A stretch of 45,959 bases of DNA, taken from an uncultured Arcanobacterium sp. GTDB lineage: Bacteria; Actinomycetota; Actinomycetes; Actinomycetales; Actinomycetaceae. A program made the translations under genes and the position numbers. A model generated the notes under the pieces. It made no database searches, had not been told where the DNA came from, and saw only the letters and a program-made list of their open reading frames with translations. Location of the stretch: positions 1 through 45,959 of the forward strand of contig CAMCHI010000010.1 in the NCBI GenBank assembly GCA_945874735.1, given 5' to 3'. Shown here piece by piece: positions 9,557-16,559 of the stretch. Within the stretch, counting starts at the first letter, position 1, and every line of letters starts with the position of its first letter.

Positions 9557-10516
9557 ATGGCGATCAAGTTCGCGGTATCGCAGCGCGCTGTGCACGATCC
9601 TGCTCCGCTCACTTTTTTGGATACAGAACTTGCTCTAGATACCACTATTGAAATTCCTATTGGTTTTGATTTAACTATGCTGGGTGCACAACCTATTGAA
9701 GTGCCAGGTGAGTATGGGCCGGAAGCAATGACGGCTGCCTTGAACTATCCACGTTTCGTAGCAGCGGTGCAGGCTGCCTTGCATGGTGAGGTGGATTTTG
9801 TTTATTTGGATCATGGTTTTCATGTAAAAGAGGAGCGTAATACGCCTGCTTCCCAGCTGGATGGGGTAAAAGTAGCTAATAAGTTAGCGGAAGTAGTAGA
9901 TCAGGGTGGTTTGTGTGTAGAGTTTCCGTTAGCTCCGCAAGCTGGAGGATTGGAAGCAGTAGCGAACTTTTTGCCTAATTTTGCTGGTCCGAAGATGATT
10001 TCTGTAGATATTAAATCGGATACTGATTTTTCTGCAGTGGCTAATTATGCAAAGAAAGTACGTGCAGCTAATTGTCGGTTAATGTTACTGGTTAATGAAG
10101 CGAAGCTGGTAGAAGATCATGCATCTATTTTGGCAGAGCTGGGCGATATTATTTTGTTGCGCCTAAAGGATAAAGAAACCACGCGTAGGTTGCGTTTCTT
10201 ATTGTATGCTCAAGCGGAAAAGTTGGGGCGTAAGGTAGAAGTGTATATAGCGCTGGGAGTGGTTATTTCTGCTACTTTGCAGGCTGCTAAAGAACGAGCG
10301 ATGTTGATTTCGGAATTAACGCGCGAGCCGGTGTTTCCGCATCTGCCCAGTGTTATCGGTACGGTTTATGATATTGCTGATGAGGTAGAGAGCTGGGTGA
10401 CTTATGGAGCTATTGACGGTATTATTTTTGCTCCAGCTTCTATGCCTGCTGATTTAGCTTCTATTTTGCGGGGAGTGTTGCCGTTAATGCAAGAACGGCA
10501 TCGTTTAATGCAATAA
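9557..10516 (+). CDS. Divergent luciferase-like (LLM) flavin monooxygenase-fold protein
   Basis: 319 residues, soluble, predicted alternating alpha/beta. Several stretches resemble LLM-class TIM barrels of the nitrilotriacetate monooxygenase type: AALHGEVDFVYLDHGFHV after strand 2, then LDGVKVANKLA, GTVYDIADEVESWV (compare the family's GTPEQVADxxxEWV) and the end GAIDGIIFAPASMPADLASILRGVLPLMQER. It is about 100 residues shorter than typical members, so the substrate lid may be reduced and activity is uncertain. ATG follows AGGAGG at ideal spacing. It stands alone between obg and the convergent trxA. Fold call moderate; reaction unknown. Confidence 0.55.
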   Translation: MAIKFAVSQRAVHDPAPLTFLDTELALDTTIEIPIGFDLTMLGAQPIEVPGEYGPEAMTAALNYPRFVAAVQAALHGEVDFVYLDHGFHVKEERNTPASQLDGVKVANKLAEVVDQGGLCVEFPLAPQAGGLEAVANFLPNFAGPKMISVDIKSDTDFSAVANYAKKVRAANCRLMLLVNEAKLVEDHASILAELGDIILLRLKDKETTRRLRFLLYAQAEKLGRKVEVYIALGVVISATLQAAKERAMLISELTREPVFPHLPSVIGTVYDIADEVESWVTYGAIDGIIFAPASMPADLASILRGVLPLMQERHRLMQ

Positions 10517-10558
10517 GGTGTTGTTTAACCTAGTGTTTAGTCTTTTTATGGTTAAAAA

Positions 10559-10594
10559 CTAGGGTGGAAAACTATTAAAAGTTTTCCACCCTAG
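10559..10594 (-). terminator. Intrinsic terminator of trxA
   Basis: Perfect 15-bp stem (10559-10573 with 10580-10594), 6-base loop. The T5 tail lies on the minus-strand side, so it belongs chiefly to trxA. The convergent gene at 9557-10516 may use the stem without a T run. Confidence 0.85.
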
Positions 10595-10628
10595 ACCAGG
10601 AAAGTAAATTAAAATTAGTGCAGTATTT

Positions 10629-10982
10629 TTACTCGGATTTTAGTTGTGCGCGCACTTCATCCATGTCGATATTGCGTGCTTGATTGAGTAGTTCGCTAAT
10701 TGCGTTTTTGTCTAGTGCGCCTGGCTCTGCGTATAGCACGATATTGTCACGGAATACCATTACGGTAGGAATGGAACGAATGTTGAAGGCACGTGCTAGT
10801 TCTTGCTGAGCTTCAGTGTCAATTTTTCCGAAAACTACATCTGGGTGTTCTTCAGATGCGGCTTCAAATACTGGGCCAAATTGCCGACATGGTCCACACC
10901 AAGCAGCCCAAAAGTCTAAAATTACAATTCCTTTTTCTACAGTTTCGTTAAAGTTTTCGCTAGTGACTTCAATTGTCGCCAT
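10629..10982 (-). CDS. trxA: Thioredoxin
   Basis: 117 residues with active site WCGPC at 28-32 in the setting LDFWAAWCGPCRQFGPVFE, and the cis-proline segment RSIPTVMVF near 72. Cytoplasmic disulfide reductant, no signal peptide. ATG at 10982 follows GAGGAAAC. Monocistronic: the neighbour on the left converges and the next gene on the right diverges. The C-terminal extension after the last helix (NIDMDEVRAQLKSE) is slightly longer than in E. coli TrxA. Confidence 0.95.
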   Translation of the reverse strand: MATIEVTSENFNETVEKGIVILDFWAAWCGPCRQFGPVFEAASEEHPDVVFGKIDTEAQQELARAFNIRSIPTVMVFRDNIVLYAEPGALDKNAISELLNQARNIDMDEVRAQLKSE

Positions 10983-11316
10983 AGTTTCCTCATTTCTAAT
11001 ACCGCGTCAGCGGCAAACATTTAGTTTAGTTTTAGCAAGTTACTACAATAATGTACTACTAAATGTGACTTTATAATGCAAGCATACACTAGGTGTGCTG
11101 CAGAAAAGTACATTGCTAAGAACTTCGCTAACGACTCCCGTCTTTTTTGGAATCTTTACAATATATTAAACGATTGTGAAGCTAGAAAAAATCCCAGTGT
11201 GATCCAGTTAATAAAATTGCCGGAAATAGAGTGATTTTATTTTCAAAGCGAGTTAGTGCTGTTGAGCGCGCTATTATAGTGTAGATATTTACCTGTAAAG
11301 CAGTTAAGGATTTTAT
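10983..11316. other. Gene-free divergent region trxA / nadD
   Basis: 334 bases holding the start regions of two divergent genes. No RNA gene, long repeat or strong hairpin is visible. The nadD ribosome binding site AAGGA lies just before 11317. Promoters are presumably here but none stands out. Confidence 0.5.
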
Positions 11317-11955
11317 ATGATAACCACCAGTGCTTCGGCTAAGGACAAGGAAAGTAAAAAACCGCGTCGAATCGGAGTAATGGGCGGTACTTTTGACCCC
11401 ATACATCATGGACATTTAGTGGCTGCTTCAGAAGTACAACACCGTTTTGCGTTAGATGAAGTAATTTTTGTGCCAACGGGCACTCAACCATATAAAAAAG
11501 AGCGAAAAGTTAGCCCTGCCGAACATAGGTATTTAATGACCGTAATTGCCACGGCTTCCAATCCACGATTTTCAGTATCTCGAGTGGATATAGATCGGGG
11601 AGGAATTACTTACACTATCGACACTTTGCGGGAACTGCAAGCACAATATCCAGATGCAGAATTATTTTTTATTACCGGCGCAGATGTGATTCCGCAAATC
11701 ATTGGCTGGAAAGACGCCTCTGAATTATCGGAACTTGCTTATTTCGTAGGTGTTAATAGGCCAGGGCATGAGATAGAGCTAGGTAATATTGGCGATTTAC
11801 GTTTTGAGGTTTTAGAAGTACCAGCTATGGCTATTTCCTCTACTGAAATTAGGGATCGAGTCGTACAAAACCGTCCTGTGTGGTATTTAGTACCAGATGG
11901 AGTAGTACAACATATTCACAAATACTGTTTATATTCATCCTTATATGTAAATTAG
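11317..11955 (+). CDS. nadD: Nicotinate-nucleotide adenylyltransferase
   Basis: 212 residues. Nucleotidyltransferase motif [11 protein letters not shown] at 23-33, then [11 protein letters not shown], the GADV segment and [10 protein letters not shown] near 172, all hallmarks of NadD, which joins ATP to nicotinate mononucleotide in NAD synthesis. A 17-residue Lys/Ser-rich leader precedes the first strand. The ATG at 11317 follows AAGGA at 6 bases, so the leader seems to be translated. Starts a cluster with the acidic membrane protein, rsfS and the histidine phosphatase. Confidence 0.95.
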   Translation: MITTSASAKDKESKKPRRIGVMGGTFDPIHHGHLVAASEVQHRFALDEVIFVPTGTQPYKKERKVSPAEHRYLMTVIATASNPRFSVSRVDIDRGGITYTIDTLRELQAQYPDAELFFITGADVIPQIIGWKDASELSELAYFVGVNRPGHEIELGNIGDLRFEVLEVPAMAISSTEIRDRVVQNRPVWYLVPDGVVQHIHKYCLYSSLYVN

Positions 11956-12020
11956 ATAGGTTAATTGAGCGGAAATTGGGTAGAATGTAACCATATTCTG
12001 TAAATTTGGAAGGAATTCGT

Positions 12021-13022
12021 ATGAGTGAGACTCCTCGTCTATCTCGTAAAGCATTGCGGGAACAGGGAAAGCTGACGGTACGTCCAGTAGATGCGCCGGC
12101 TTTAACCGAAACGCAAGAATTACGGTTACGCCGTCCTACCCGTAAAGAAATGCGGGAGGCAGAGCGGGCAGAACGAGAGCAGAATTTAGAGCTGGAGCGA
12201 GTTTCTGGGTTAGCTAGCACTGAGTCGCAAGACTCTCCGGTGGCAGAAGCTCCTATTTTTCCGCAGCGCACTTCCGTGTTTGATCGTTTCGTTGATGATA
12301 CAGACACCGCAGAAAACACTTCGATTTCTGAGTCGGAAGAAGTAGCTGAAGTTGCTAAAAATAGTGTAGATGCAGCGGAAGAAACGACCCTAGCAGTAGA
12401 AAATGCGCCGGAAGAAAACGTGGTAGCAGAGCCAGAAGTGGCAGTAGAGGCAGGACAAGATACGGCAGAAGTAGATGATTTTGCCCAGCTATTTGAAGAA
12501 GAGTCTGTTGAAGCAGATGCGGAAACAGGTAATTCTTTGCGTGACCGTTTCTTTTCACGGTTAAGAAGCGCAGAAAACGAAAAGACTGATTCGGCTTTTG
12601 CTAATCCAGAACATACTGCTGAAACAGAATTAGCTTTAGAAGCGGTTGAAGTAGACGATACTGCCTTGGAAGCTCCTGTTGTGCCAAGTGATGAAGCTGA
12701 AACTGAGGTGGAGGTAGAAGAAGTTGAAGTTTCAACTGAACTGCCAGCTGAACCGGTTGTAGAAGAAGATGCTGAAACCGGTGTAGATATTGCACAGGCG
12801 GAAGTTTTAGAAACTGAAGTAGCAGCAGAGGAGTTGCAACCAGAAGCAGAAGTAACGGTAGAAGCAGCCGCCGTATCTAAGTGGTCATGGTTTATTTTTA
12901 TCGTGATGGCTTTGATTGTGGCAGTGGTGGGTTACTTAGCCGGCTCATGGATTCACAATACGTTTATTGTTGGTTCTACTAGCGCTTTAGAATTAGTGGT
13001 TACGGTAAAAAGTTTGTTGTAA
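12021..13022 (+). CDS. Acidic disordered protein with one C-terminal membrane helix
   Basis: 333 residues, function unknown. The first 60 are basic and predicted helical (SRKALREQGK, RPTRKEMREAERAERE). About 80-285 is a very acidic low-complexity region of Glu, Val and Ala. One hydrophobic helix follows (WFIFIVMALIVAVVGYLAGSW, split by eye at about 291-311) and a short outer tail. I start at ATG 12021 because GGAAGGAA lies just upstream; TTG 12006 would overlap that site. Proteins of this build are often found between nadD and rsfS in Actinomycetaceae (recollection, not checked). The basic N-terminus is presumably cytoplasmic. Confidence 0.75.
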   Translation: MSETPRLSRKALREQGKLTVRPVDAPALTETQELRLRRPTRKEMREAERAEREQNLELERVSGLASTESQDSPVAEAPIFPQRTSVFDRFVDDTDTAENTSISESEEVAEVAKNSVDAAEETTLAVENAPEENVVAEPEVAVEAGQDTAEVDDFAQLFEEESVEADAETGNSLRDRFFSRLRSAENEKTDSAFANPEHTAETELALEAVEVDDTALEAPVVPSDEAETEVEVEEVEVSTELPAEPVVEEDAETGVDIAQAEVLETEVAAEELQPEAEVTVEAAAVSKWSWFIFIVMALIVAVVGYLAGSWIHNTFIVGSTSALELVVTVKSLL

Positions 13023-13034
13023 CCTACAGAATTT

Positions 13035-13091
13035 AATTTAGCGACTATAGTTCTTAATTTTTATATTGCAGAGAGCTATAGTCGCTAAATT
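13035..13091 (+). terminator. Long hairpin between the acidic membrane gene and rsfS
   Basis: Perfect 16-bp inverted repeat, 13035-13050 with 13076-13091, enclosing 25 bases. TCTTTT follows. Placed 12 bases after the stop codon, so a terminator is the simplest reading, though the loop is long. A second, AT-rich 11-bp repeat (13162-13172 with 13189-13199) lies between it and rsfS. Confidence 0.6.
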
Positions 13092-13259
13092 CTTTTCAGC
13101 AGAGGCAATGCCGGTAAAATTATTAGCTTCGGCTTTGGATGCGTAAAATTGTAGGAAGAAGTTTTGTTTTAGTGTTATTTTCATTTTGCTAAAACAAAAT
13201 GAGTAAGGTGCAAATTTAAAGCGGTTTGCACAAAATAGAAAACTTTAAGGCAGGGTGTT

Positions 13260-13694
13260 ATGCCAGCAACGGCAGAATCTATTGATATTACGGTAGTAGC
13301 TGCTCGGGCAGCTTCCGAGTTGAAAGCCACCTCAATTGTGGCAATTGACGTGGCAGATCGTATCGTTTTAACCGATGTATTTTTAGTGCTTTCTGGTTCT
13401 ACTGAACGGCAAGTGCGCGCTATTGTAGATGCAGTAGAGGAAGCAGTGGAAAAGGCGGGATATCGACGGTTACGTCGTGAAGGATTAGAAGGAGAAGCGC
13501 ACTGGGTACTGCTCGACTTTGGTGACATTATGGTGCACGTACAGCAAGATGAAGATAGGGAATATTACGCTTTAGAAAAGCTGTGGGGAGATTGCCCAGT
13601 AATCGAGTTGCCAGCAGATATTACTGCCAACCCAGAAGGAGAAGCCTCTCCTTTACTAAACTATTTTGATTTTAGTGACTTGGGAAATAGTTAG
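13260..13694 (+). CDS. rsfS: Ribosomal silencing factor RsfS
   Basis: 144 residues. Matches the RsfS/DUF143 pattern: VAIDVADRIVLTDVFLVLSGSTERQVRAI, the ARG-helix region, then GEAHWVLLDFGDIMVHV and the REYYALEKLWGD ending. It binds bL14 on the large subunit and blocks subunit joining when nutrients are low. The C-terminal tail of some 20 residues after the core is longer than the minimal family. ATG at 13260 follows GGCAGGGTG. nadD-to-rsfS is a widely conserved neighbourhood. Confidence 0.95.
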   Translation: MPATAESIDITVVAARAASELKATSIVAIDVADRIVLTDVFLVLSGSTERQVRAIVDAVEEAVEKAGYRRLRREGLEGEAHWVLLDFGDIMVHVQQDEDREYYALEKLWGDCPVIELPADITANPEGEASPLLNYFDFSDLGNS

Positions 13695-13809
13695 TCTGTA
13701 CTGGAAATTAGTGAAAATTTTGCACAGTTTAGCTACTTGCTCAGAGGAAAAGGGGTAGGTGCAACGGGTGCATGAATATGTTAGGTAAAGTAAATAGCTA
13801 GGAGTGGAA

Positions 13810-14457
13810 GTGAAGTTTAAGCGTATCGTGTTTTGGCGACATGGGCAGACGGATCAAAATTTAGAAGCACGTATCCAAGGCACTACTGACAATCCGCTTA
13901 ACGAAACAGGATTAGCACAAGCTCGCCTAGTAGCTCCAGAGGTTGCTAGCCTAGGTATCACTAAAATCGTGGTTTCAGATTTAATACGGGCACAACAAAC
14001 AGCAGCTACCGTAGCAGAGATTTTAGGAATTACTCCGATAGTTGATGCACGTTTGCGGGAGCGTTGTTATGGTTTATGGGAAGGAATGACAGCTGCGGAA
14101 ATTAACGAAAAGTGGCCAGAGGAGTTTGCTGCTTGGCGCAATGGGCATCAGCCAGTAGGTATGGGGATTCAGACTCGCAGTGAAGTGGGAGCTAATTTTG
14201 TACAAGCTGTACAAGAACAGGTGGCGATCGCTGATGAGGGAGAAGTGTTACTTTTTGTGGCACATGGTGGCTCTATAGTGAATGGTATTATTACGCTACT
14301 TGGTTTAGACCCAGAAACTTGGGTGGGAATACAAGGTTTAGACAATTGCCGTTGGGCACTTCTAGAGGAACGTCCGGGCGTGCACCCAGGCTGGAAGTTG
14401 CGCAGTTATAACCGCACTACCGCTGATCCAGACGAGTTAGAAAATATCTGGCGATAG
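13810..14457 (+). CDS. Histidine phosphatase (phosphoglycerate mutase-like)
   Basis: 215 residues of the branch-1 histidine phosphatase superfamily. The nucleophile lies in FWRHGQTDQN, with Arg in SDLIRAQQTA, the acid/base Glu in RERCYGLWEG and the second His in FVAHGGSIV. I use GTG 13810, since AGGAG (13800-13804) sits 5 bases upstream; the earlier GTG at 13804 overlaps that site. Directly after rsfS, as in many actinobacteria, where members are variously annotated as phosphatase or mutase. The true substrate cannot be told from sequence. A small GC-rich hairpin with a TTTTCTT tail follows at 14464-14476 and may terminate it. Confidence 0.88.
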   Translation: MKFKRIVFWRHGQTDQNLEARIQGTTDNPLNETGLAQARLVAPEVASLGITKIVVSDLIRAQQTAATVAEILGITPIVDARLRERCYGLWEGMTAAEINEKWPEEFAAWRNGHQPVGMGIQTRSEVGANFVQAVQEQVAIADEGEVLLFVAHGGSIVNGIITLLGLDPETWVGIQGLDNCRWALLEERPGVHPGWKLRSYNRTTADPDELENIWR

Positions 14458-14493
14458 CAGTGAGCGGTTTCACCGCCTAATTTTCTTAAGGAC

Positions 14494-14523
14494 TTGTGTT
14501 AAAGAGAAGCTAGTAGCTATCAT
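14494..14523 (+). promoter_or_regulatory. Likely promoter of tRNA-Ala
   Basis: TTGTGT (14494-14499), an 18-base spacer and TATCAT (14518-14523), 13 bases before the tRNA. Position and spacing fit a housekeeping promoter. Confidence 0.5.
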
Positions 14524-14536
14524 TATTAAGTCCAAC

Positions 14537-14609
14537 GGGGCATTGGCGCAGTTGGTAGCGCGCTTCCATGGCATGGAAGAGGTCAGGGGTTCGAATCCCC
14601 TATGCTCCA
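14537..14609 (+). tRNA. tRNA-Ala (anticodon GGC)
   Basis: 73 bases fold as a cloverleaf: acceptor GGGGCAT with ATGCTCC, D arm GCGC/GCGC, anticodon stem CTTCC/GGAAG with loop ATGGCAT giving anticodon GGC, and T arm AGGGG-TTCGAAT-CCCCT. Discriminator A. The 3' CCA is not encoded. It reads GCC alanine codons. Confidence 0.96.
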
Positions 14610-14617
14610 CAGTCCCT

Positions 14618-14653
14618 CCCCCTTTACGCTGATACAGTGCGTGAAGGGGGTTT
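14618..14653 (+). terminator. Terminator after tRNA-Ala
   Basis: CCCCCTTTACGC (14618-14629) pairs with GCGTGAAGGGGG (14639-14650) with one G-T pair, 9-base loop, short T3 tail. The next 278 bases up to 14931 hold nothing recognisable and mark the change to accessory genes. Confidence 0.8.
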
Positions 14654-14931
14654 GTGTACCCTTGGGCATTTGGGGTTATAGCTTATGTGTTTGGGTGGTA
14701 TCTCTGTAGAACGGATAGAGAAAGAATCTGCTAGATAGTTTTGGTGAAGTAGTTATCTCAACACTCTTTTATTTCTTTGGGGCACTTTTGTTTTTTACCG
14801 CATATATGGAATTTTCTTGGAAAAGTTGAAGTATTATAGCTCTCTACAATACTCGCTGATGCAATTTTAATTACTCTGATTAGTCAGATTTAGAGGTATT
14901 GTAATTGAAGAATTATTTTGTTTTGCTCTGT

Positions 14932-15570
14932 TTAAGAGTTGTTGAGTTGATTTTGTGGTACGCAAGAATATCCGGAATTTATAAAATCACGTGCTGGTTT
15001 TGTATCTCCGTTTTTTATTGGGTCAAGATTGTCTTTTAGAAATATAGCATAGTCTGGAAACATAGAGATTTCTGGTTTTTTAGGGAATTCTTCTAAAGTG
15101 GTGATAGCTATATTTAAACGAGATGTATTGTTGTTTTCTTGTGCAATCACCGCTTCTTTTAGCCATGCACATTGCCATTGTACTAAAGCATCTGATTTGA
15201 AAAAGCCTGGTTCATACCAAACTGGTTCTATTTCGATTATGTTATTGTTGGCAGTGCGTGCTTGTTTTTGGGCTTGTACTTGCATGAGTTGTTGAGATAT
15301 TTCGCTGAAAGAGTGCTCAGAGTGGAAAGTTGCGTTTGTAGGTAGTGAATATTGGGTGGCAATTTCTTGCATTTCTTTAGCCATTTGATTTTTAGAATCT
15401 TGGAGATTAGCTTTTAGAGTTTGTTCCGCTTCGATTATTGTTTGAATATTAGGGTTTGTTGTGTCGTCTATAGAAATTGAATTTGAGTGGAATATTGCCA
15501 ATATAGATATTCCAAGAATACTTGAAATAGTAGTTAAAGATATAAGGGTTTGTTTATTGTTTTTTCTCAT
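14932..15570 (-). CDS. Membrane-anchored or secreted protein, partner of broken peptide gene
   Basis: 212 residues, family not recognised. Residues 9-28 form a hydrophobic segment (ISLTTISSILGISILAIFHS) after a basic MRKNNKQ, so it is an uncleaved anchor or signal. About 45-115 is Gln-rich and helical, perhaps a coiled coil. The rest holds an SDALVQWQCAWLKEAVIA helix and two cysteines (in WQCAW and YSCVP) that could pair outside the cell. ATG follows AAGGAAAT, 20 bases after the stop of the damaged peptide gene upstream, so the two were made to be co-expressed. AT-rich, with codon use unlike the conserved genes nearby. An immunity or maturation role is only a guess. Confidence 0.65.
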   Translation of the reverse strand: MRKNNKQTLISLTTISSILGISILAIFHSNSISIDDTTNPNIQTIIEAEQTLKANLQDSKNQMAKEMQEIATQYSLPTNATFHSEHSFSEISQQLMQVQAQKQARTANNNIIEIEPVWYEPGFFKSDALVQWQCAWLKEAVIAQENNNTSRLNIAITTLEEFPKKPEISMFPDYAIFLKDNLDPIKNGDTKPARDFINSGYSCVPQNQLNNS

Positions 15571-15590
15571 GATTTCATTTCCTTAACTTG

Positions 15591-15863
15591 TTAAAAAGAT
15601 AAAGTGCCACTAAAAGGCATGGGACTAGGATCTGGGCAATAAGAGCCACGAGTGTTTATTTTGAAGTAAGTTGCATAATTTCCTGCAGTGCCTCCGGTAT
15701 TAGGAAAAGTGCCAGATCCATTTTGTCCACGGAAAGTTAATTTGGTGAACTGTTGATTATTGGAAGAATATCTATGGTTTCTGTTTTAGCAAATGTGTCT
15801 GTTGTTAAACCAAATATGGCAAAGCATGCAATTATTATTAGTAATGTAAATATGATTTTTCAT
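15591..15863 (-). pseudogene. Secreted-peptide gene with two frame breaks in A runs
   Basis: GAGGAT and an ATG (15863) are well placed, but the ATG frame stops after 25 codons. One frame over is a clear signal peptide (KIIFTLLIIIACFAIFGL, then a TDTFA cleavage site). The ATG frame then resumes as a mature part (FTKLTFRGQNGSGTF, NYATYFKINTRGSYC) that ends 20 bases before the next gene. One A fewer in the A5 run at 15856-15860 and one more in the A4 run at 15784-15787 would join everything into a secreted peptide of about 90 residues. Either a decayed gene, an A-run switch, or two base-calling errors. Similar in size to the intact peptide at 16214. Confidence 0.6.
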
Positions 15864-16213
15864 AGCATATTATCCTCATTGATAACTAATTTACAATATA
15901 TATTATGATATACATTACTTTATTTTTAAATAAAGTTTCAAATTTTTGAAAAGTTTCTGAAATTATTTTCATAAAATTTGCGTGAAGTGATATACAGTGT
16001 GGTAGGTGTAGTGAAAAATTGTAAACGAATAATTCTTGAGTTATCAGCTAAAATGCAGTGTTTCATTTGTGGTTAGCGTTAGATTTTTTAGAAAGTGTAA
16101 GTAATAATTGAGTAGGAAATAATACAACTCATTATTTATAGCAATGGTGTGTTAGTGAGTTTTACTTATTTCCATATCCTGATCAATACAATGATGTAGA
16201 AAGGGTGCATATT
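15864..16213. promoter_or_regulatory. Divergent AT-rich control region of the two peptide loci
   Basis: 350 bases, strongly AT-rich, between oppositely transcribed peptide genes. It must hold both promoters, though I cannot fix the boxes. No ORF of note. The ribosome binding sites are at the edges: GAGGAT on the left and AGAAAGG (16198-16204) on the right. Confidence 0.45.
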
Positions 16214-16546
16214 ATGAAGCGTTCCCATATTGCTGTATTAACAGCTATAGCCTTTCTTATGGTGGCAGGTTCTGCCGCATCTGCTATTTCATATAGCGGT
16301 TCAAAGTACGGACAGTACACGTATACGTCTGGAACATTTATATCTATTAAGGATAATGCGGCTGATGGAAGATTTCCGGTGGTACGTTATAAATATGCCG
16401 GAGGAACGCAAGAGGCGGCAATAGCAAATAAGCATGGGTATGGAGCAACTGTTACCAAAAATGCGCCTAGTAAAATTACAGCAATTCGACCTTGTATTTC
16501 AAGACCGGCTCCACAGCCAGTAGAGTGTGGTGGTTGGATATACTGA
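16214..16546 (+). CDS. Small secreted bacteriocin-like precursor peptide
   Basis: 110 residues with a classic signal peptide: MKRSHIAV, a hydrophobic core and cleavage near GSAASA, leaving some 86 residues. The mature part is rich in Tyr, Gly and Ser at first (SGSKYGQYTYTSGTF) and ends with two cysteines in RPCISRPAPQPVECGGW, which could form one disulfide. ATG 16214 is chosen over GTG 16205 for spacing to AGAAAGG. It is 13 bases before a large permease and its ATPase, the order seen in lactococcin 972-type loci. I do not see the family's own sequence motif, so this may be a different peptide class using the same transporter layout. Confidence 0.65.
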   Translation: MKRSHIAVLTAIAFLMVAGSAASAISYSGSKYGQYTYTSGTFISIKDNAADGRFPVVRYKYAGGTQEAAIANKHGYGATVTKNAPSKITAIRPCISRPAPQPVECGGWIY

Positions 16547-16559
16547 GTGAGTTTAAAAA

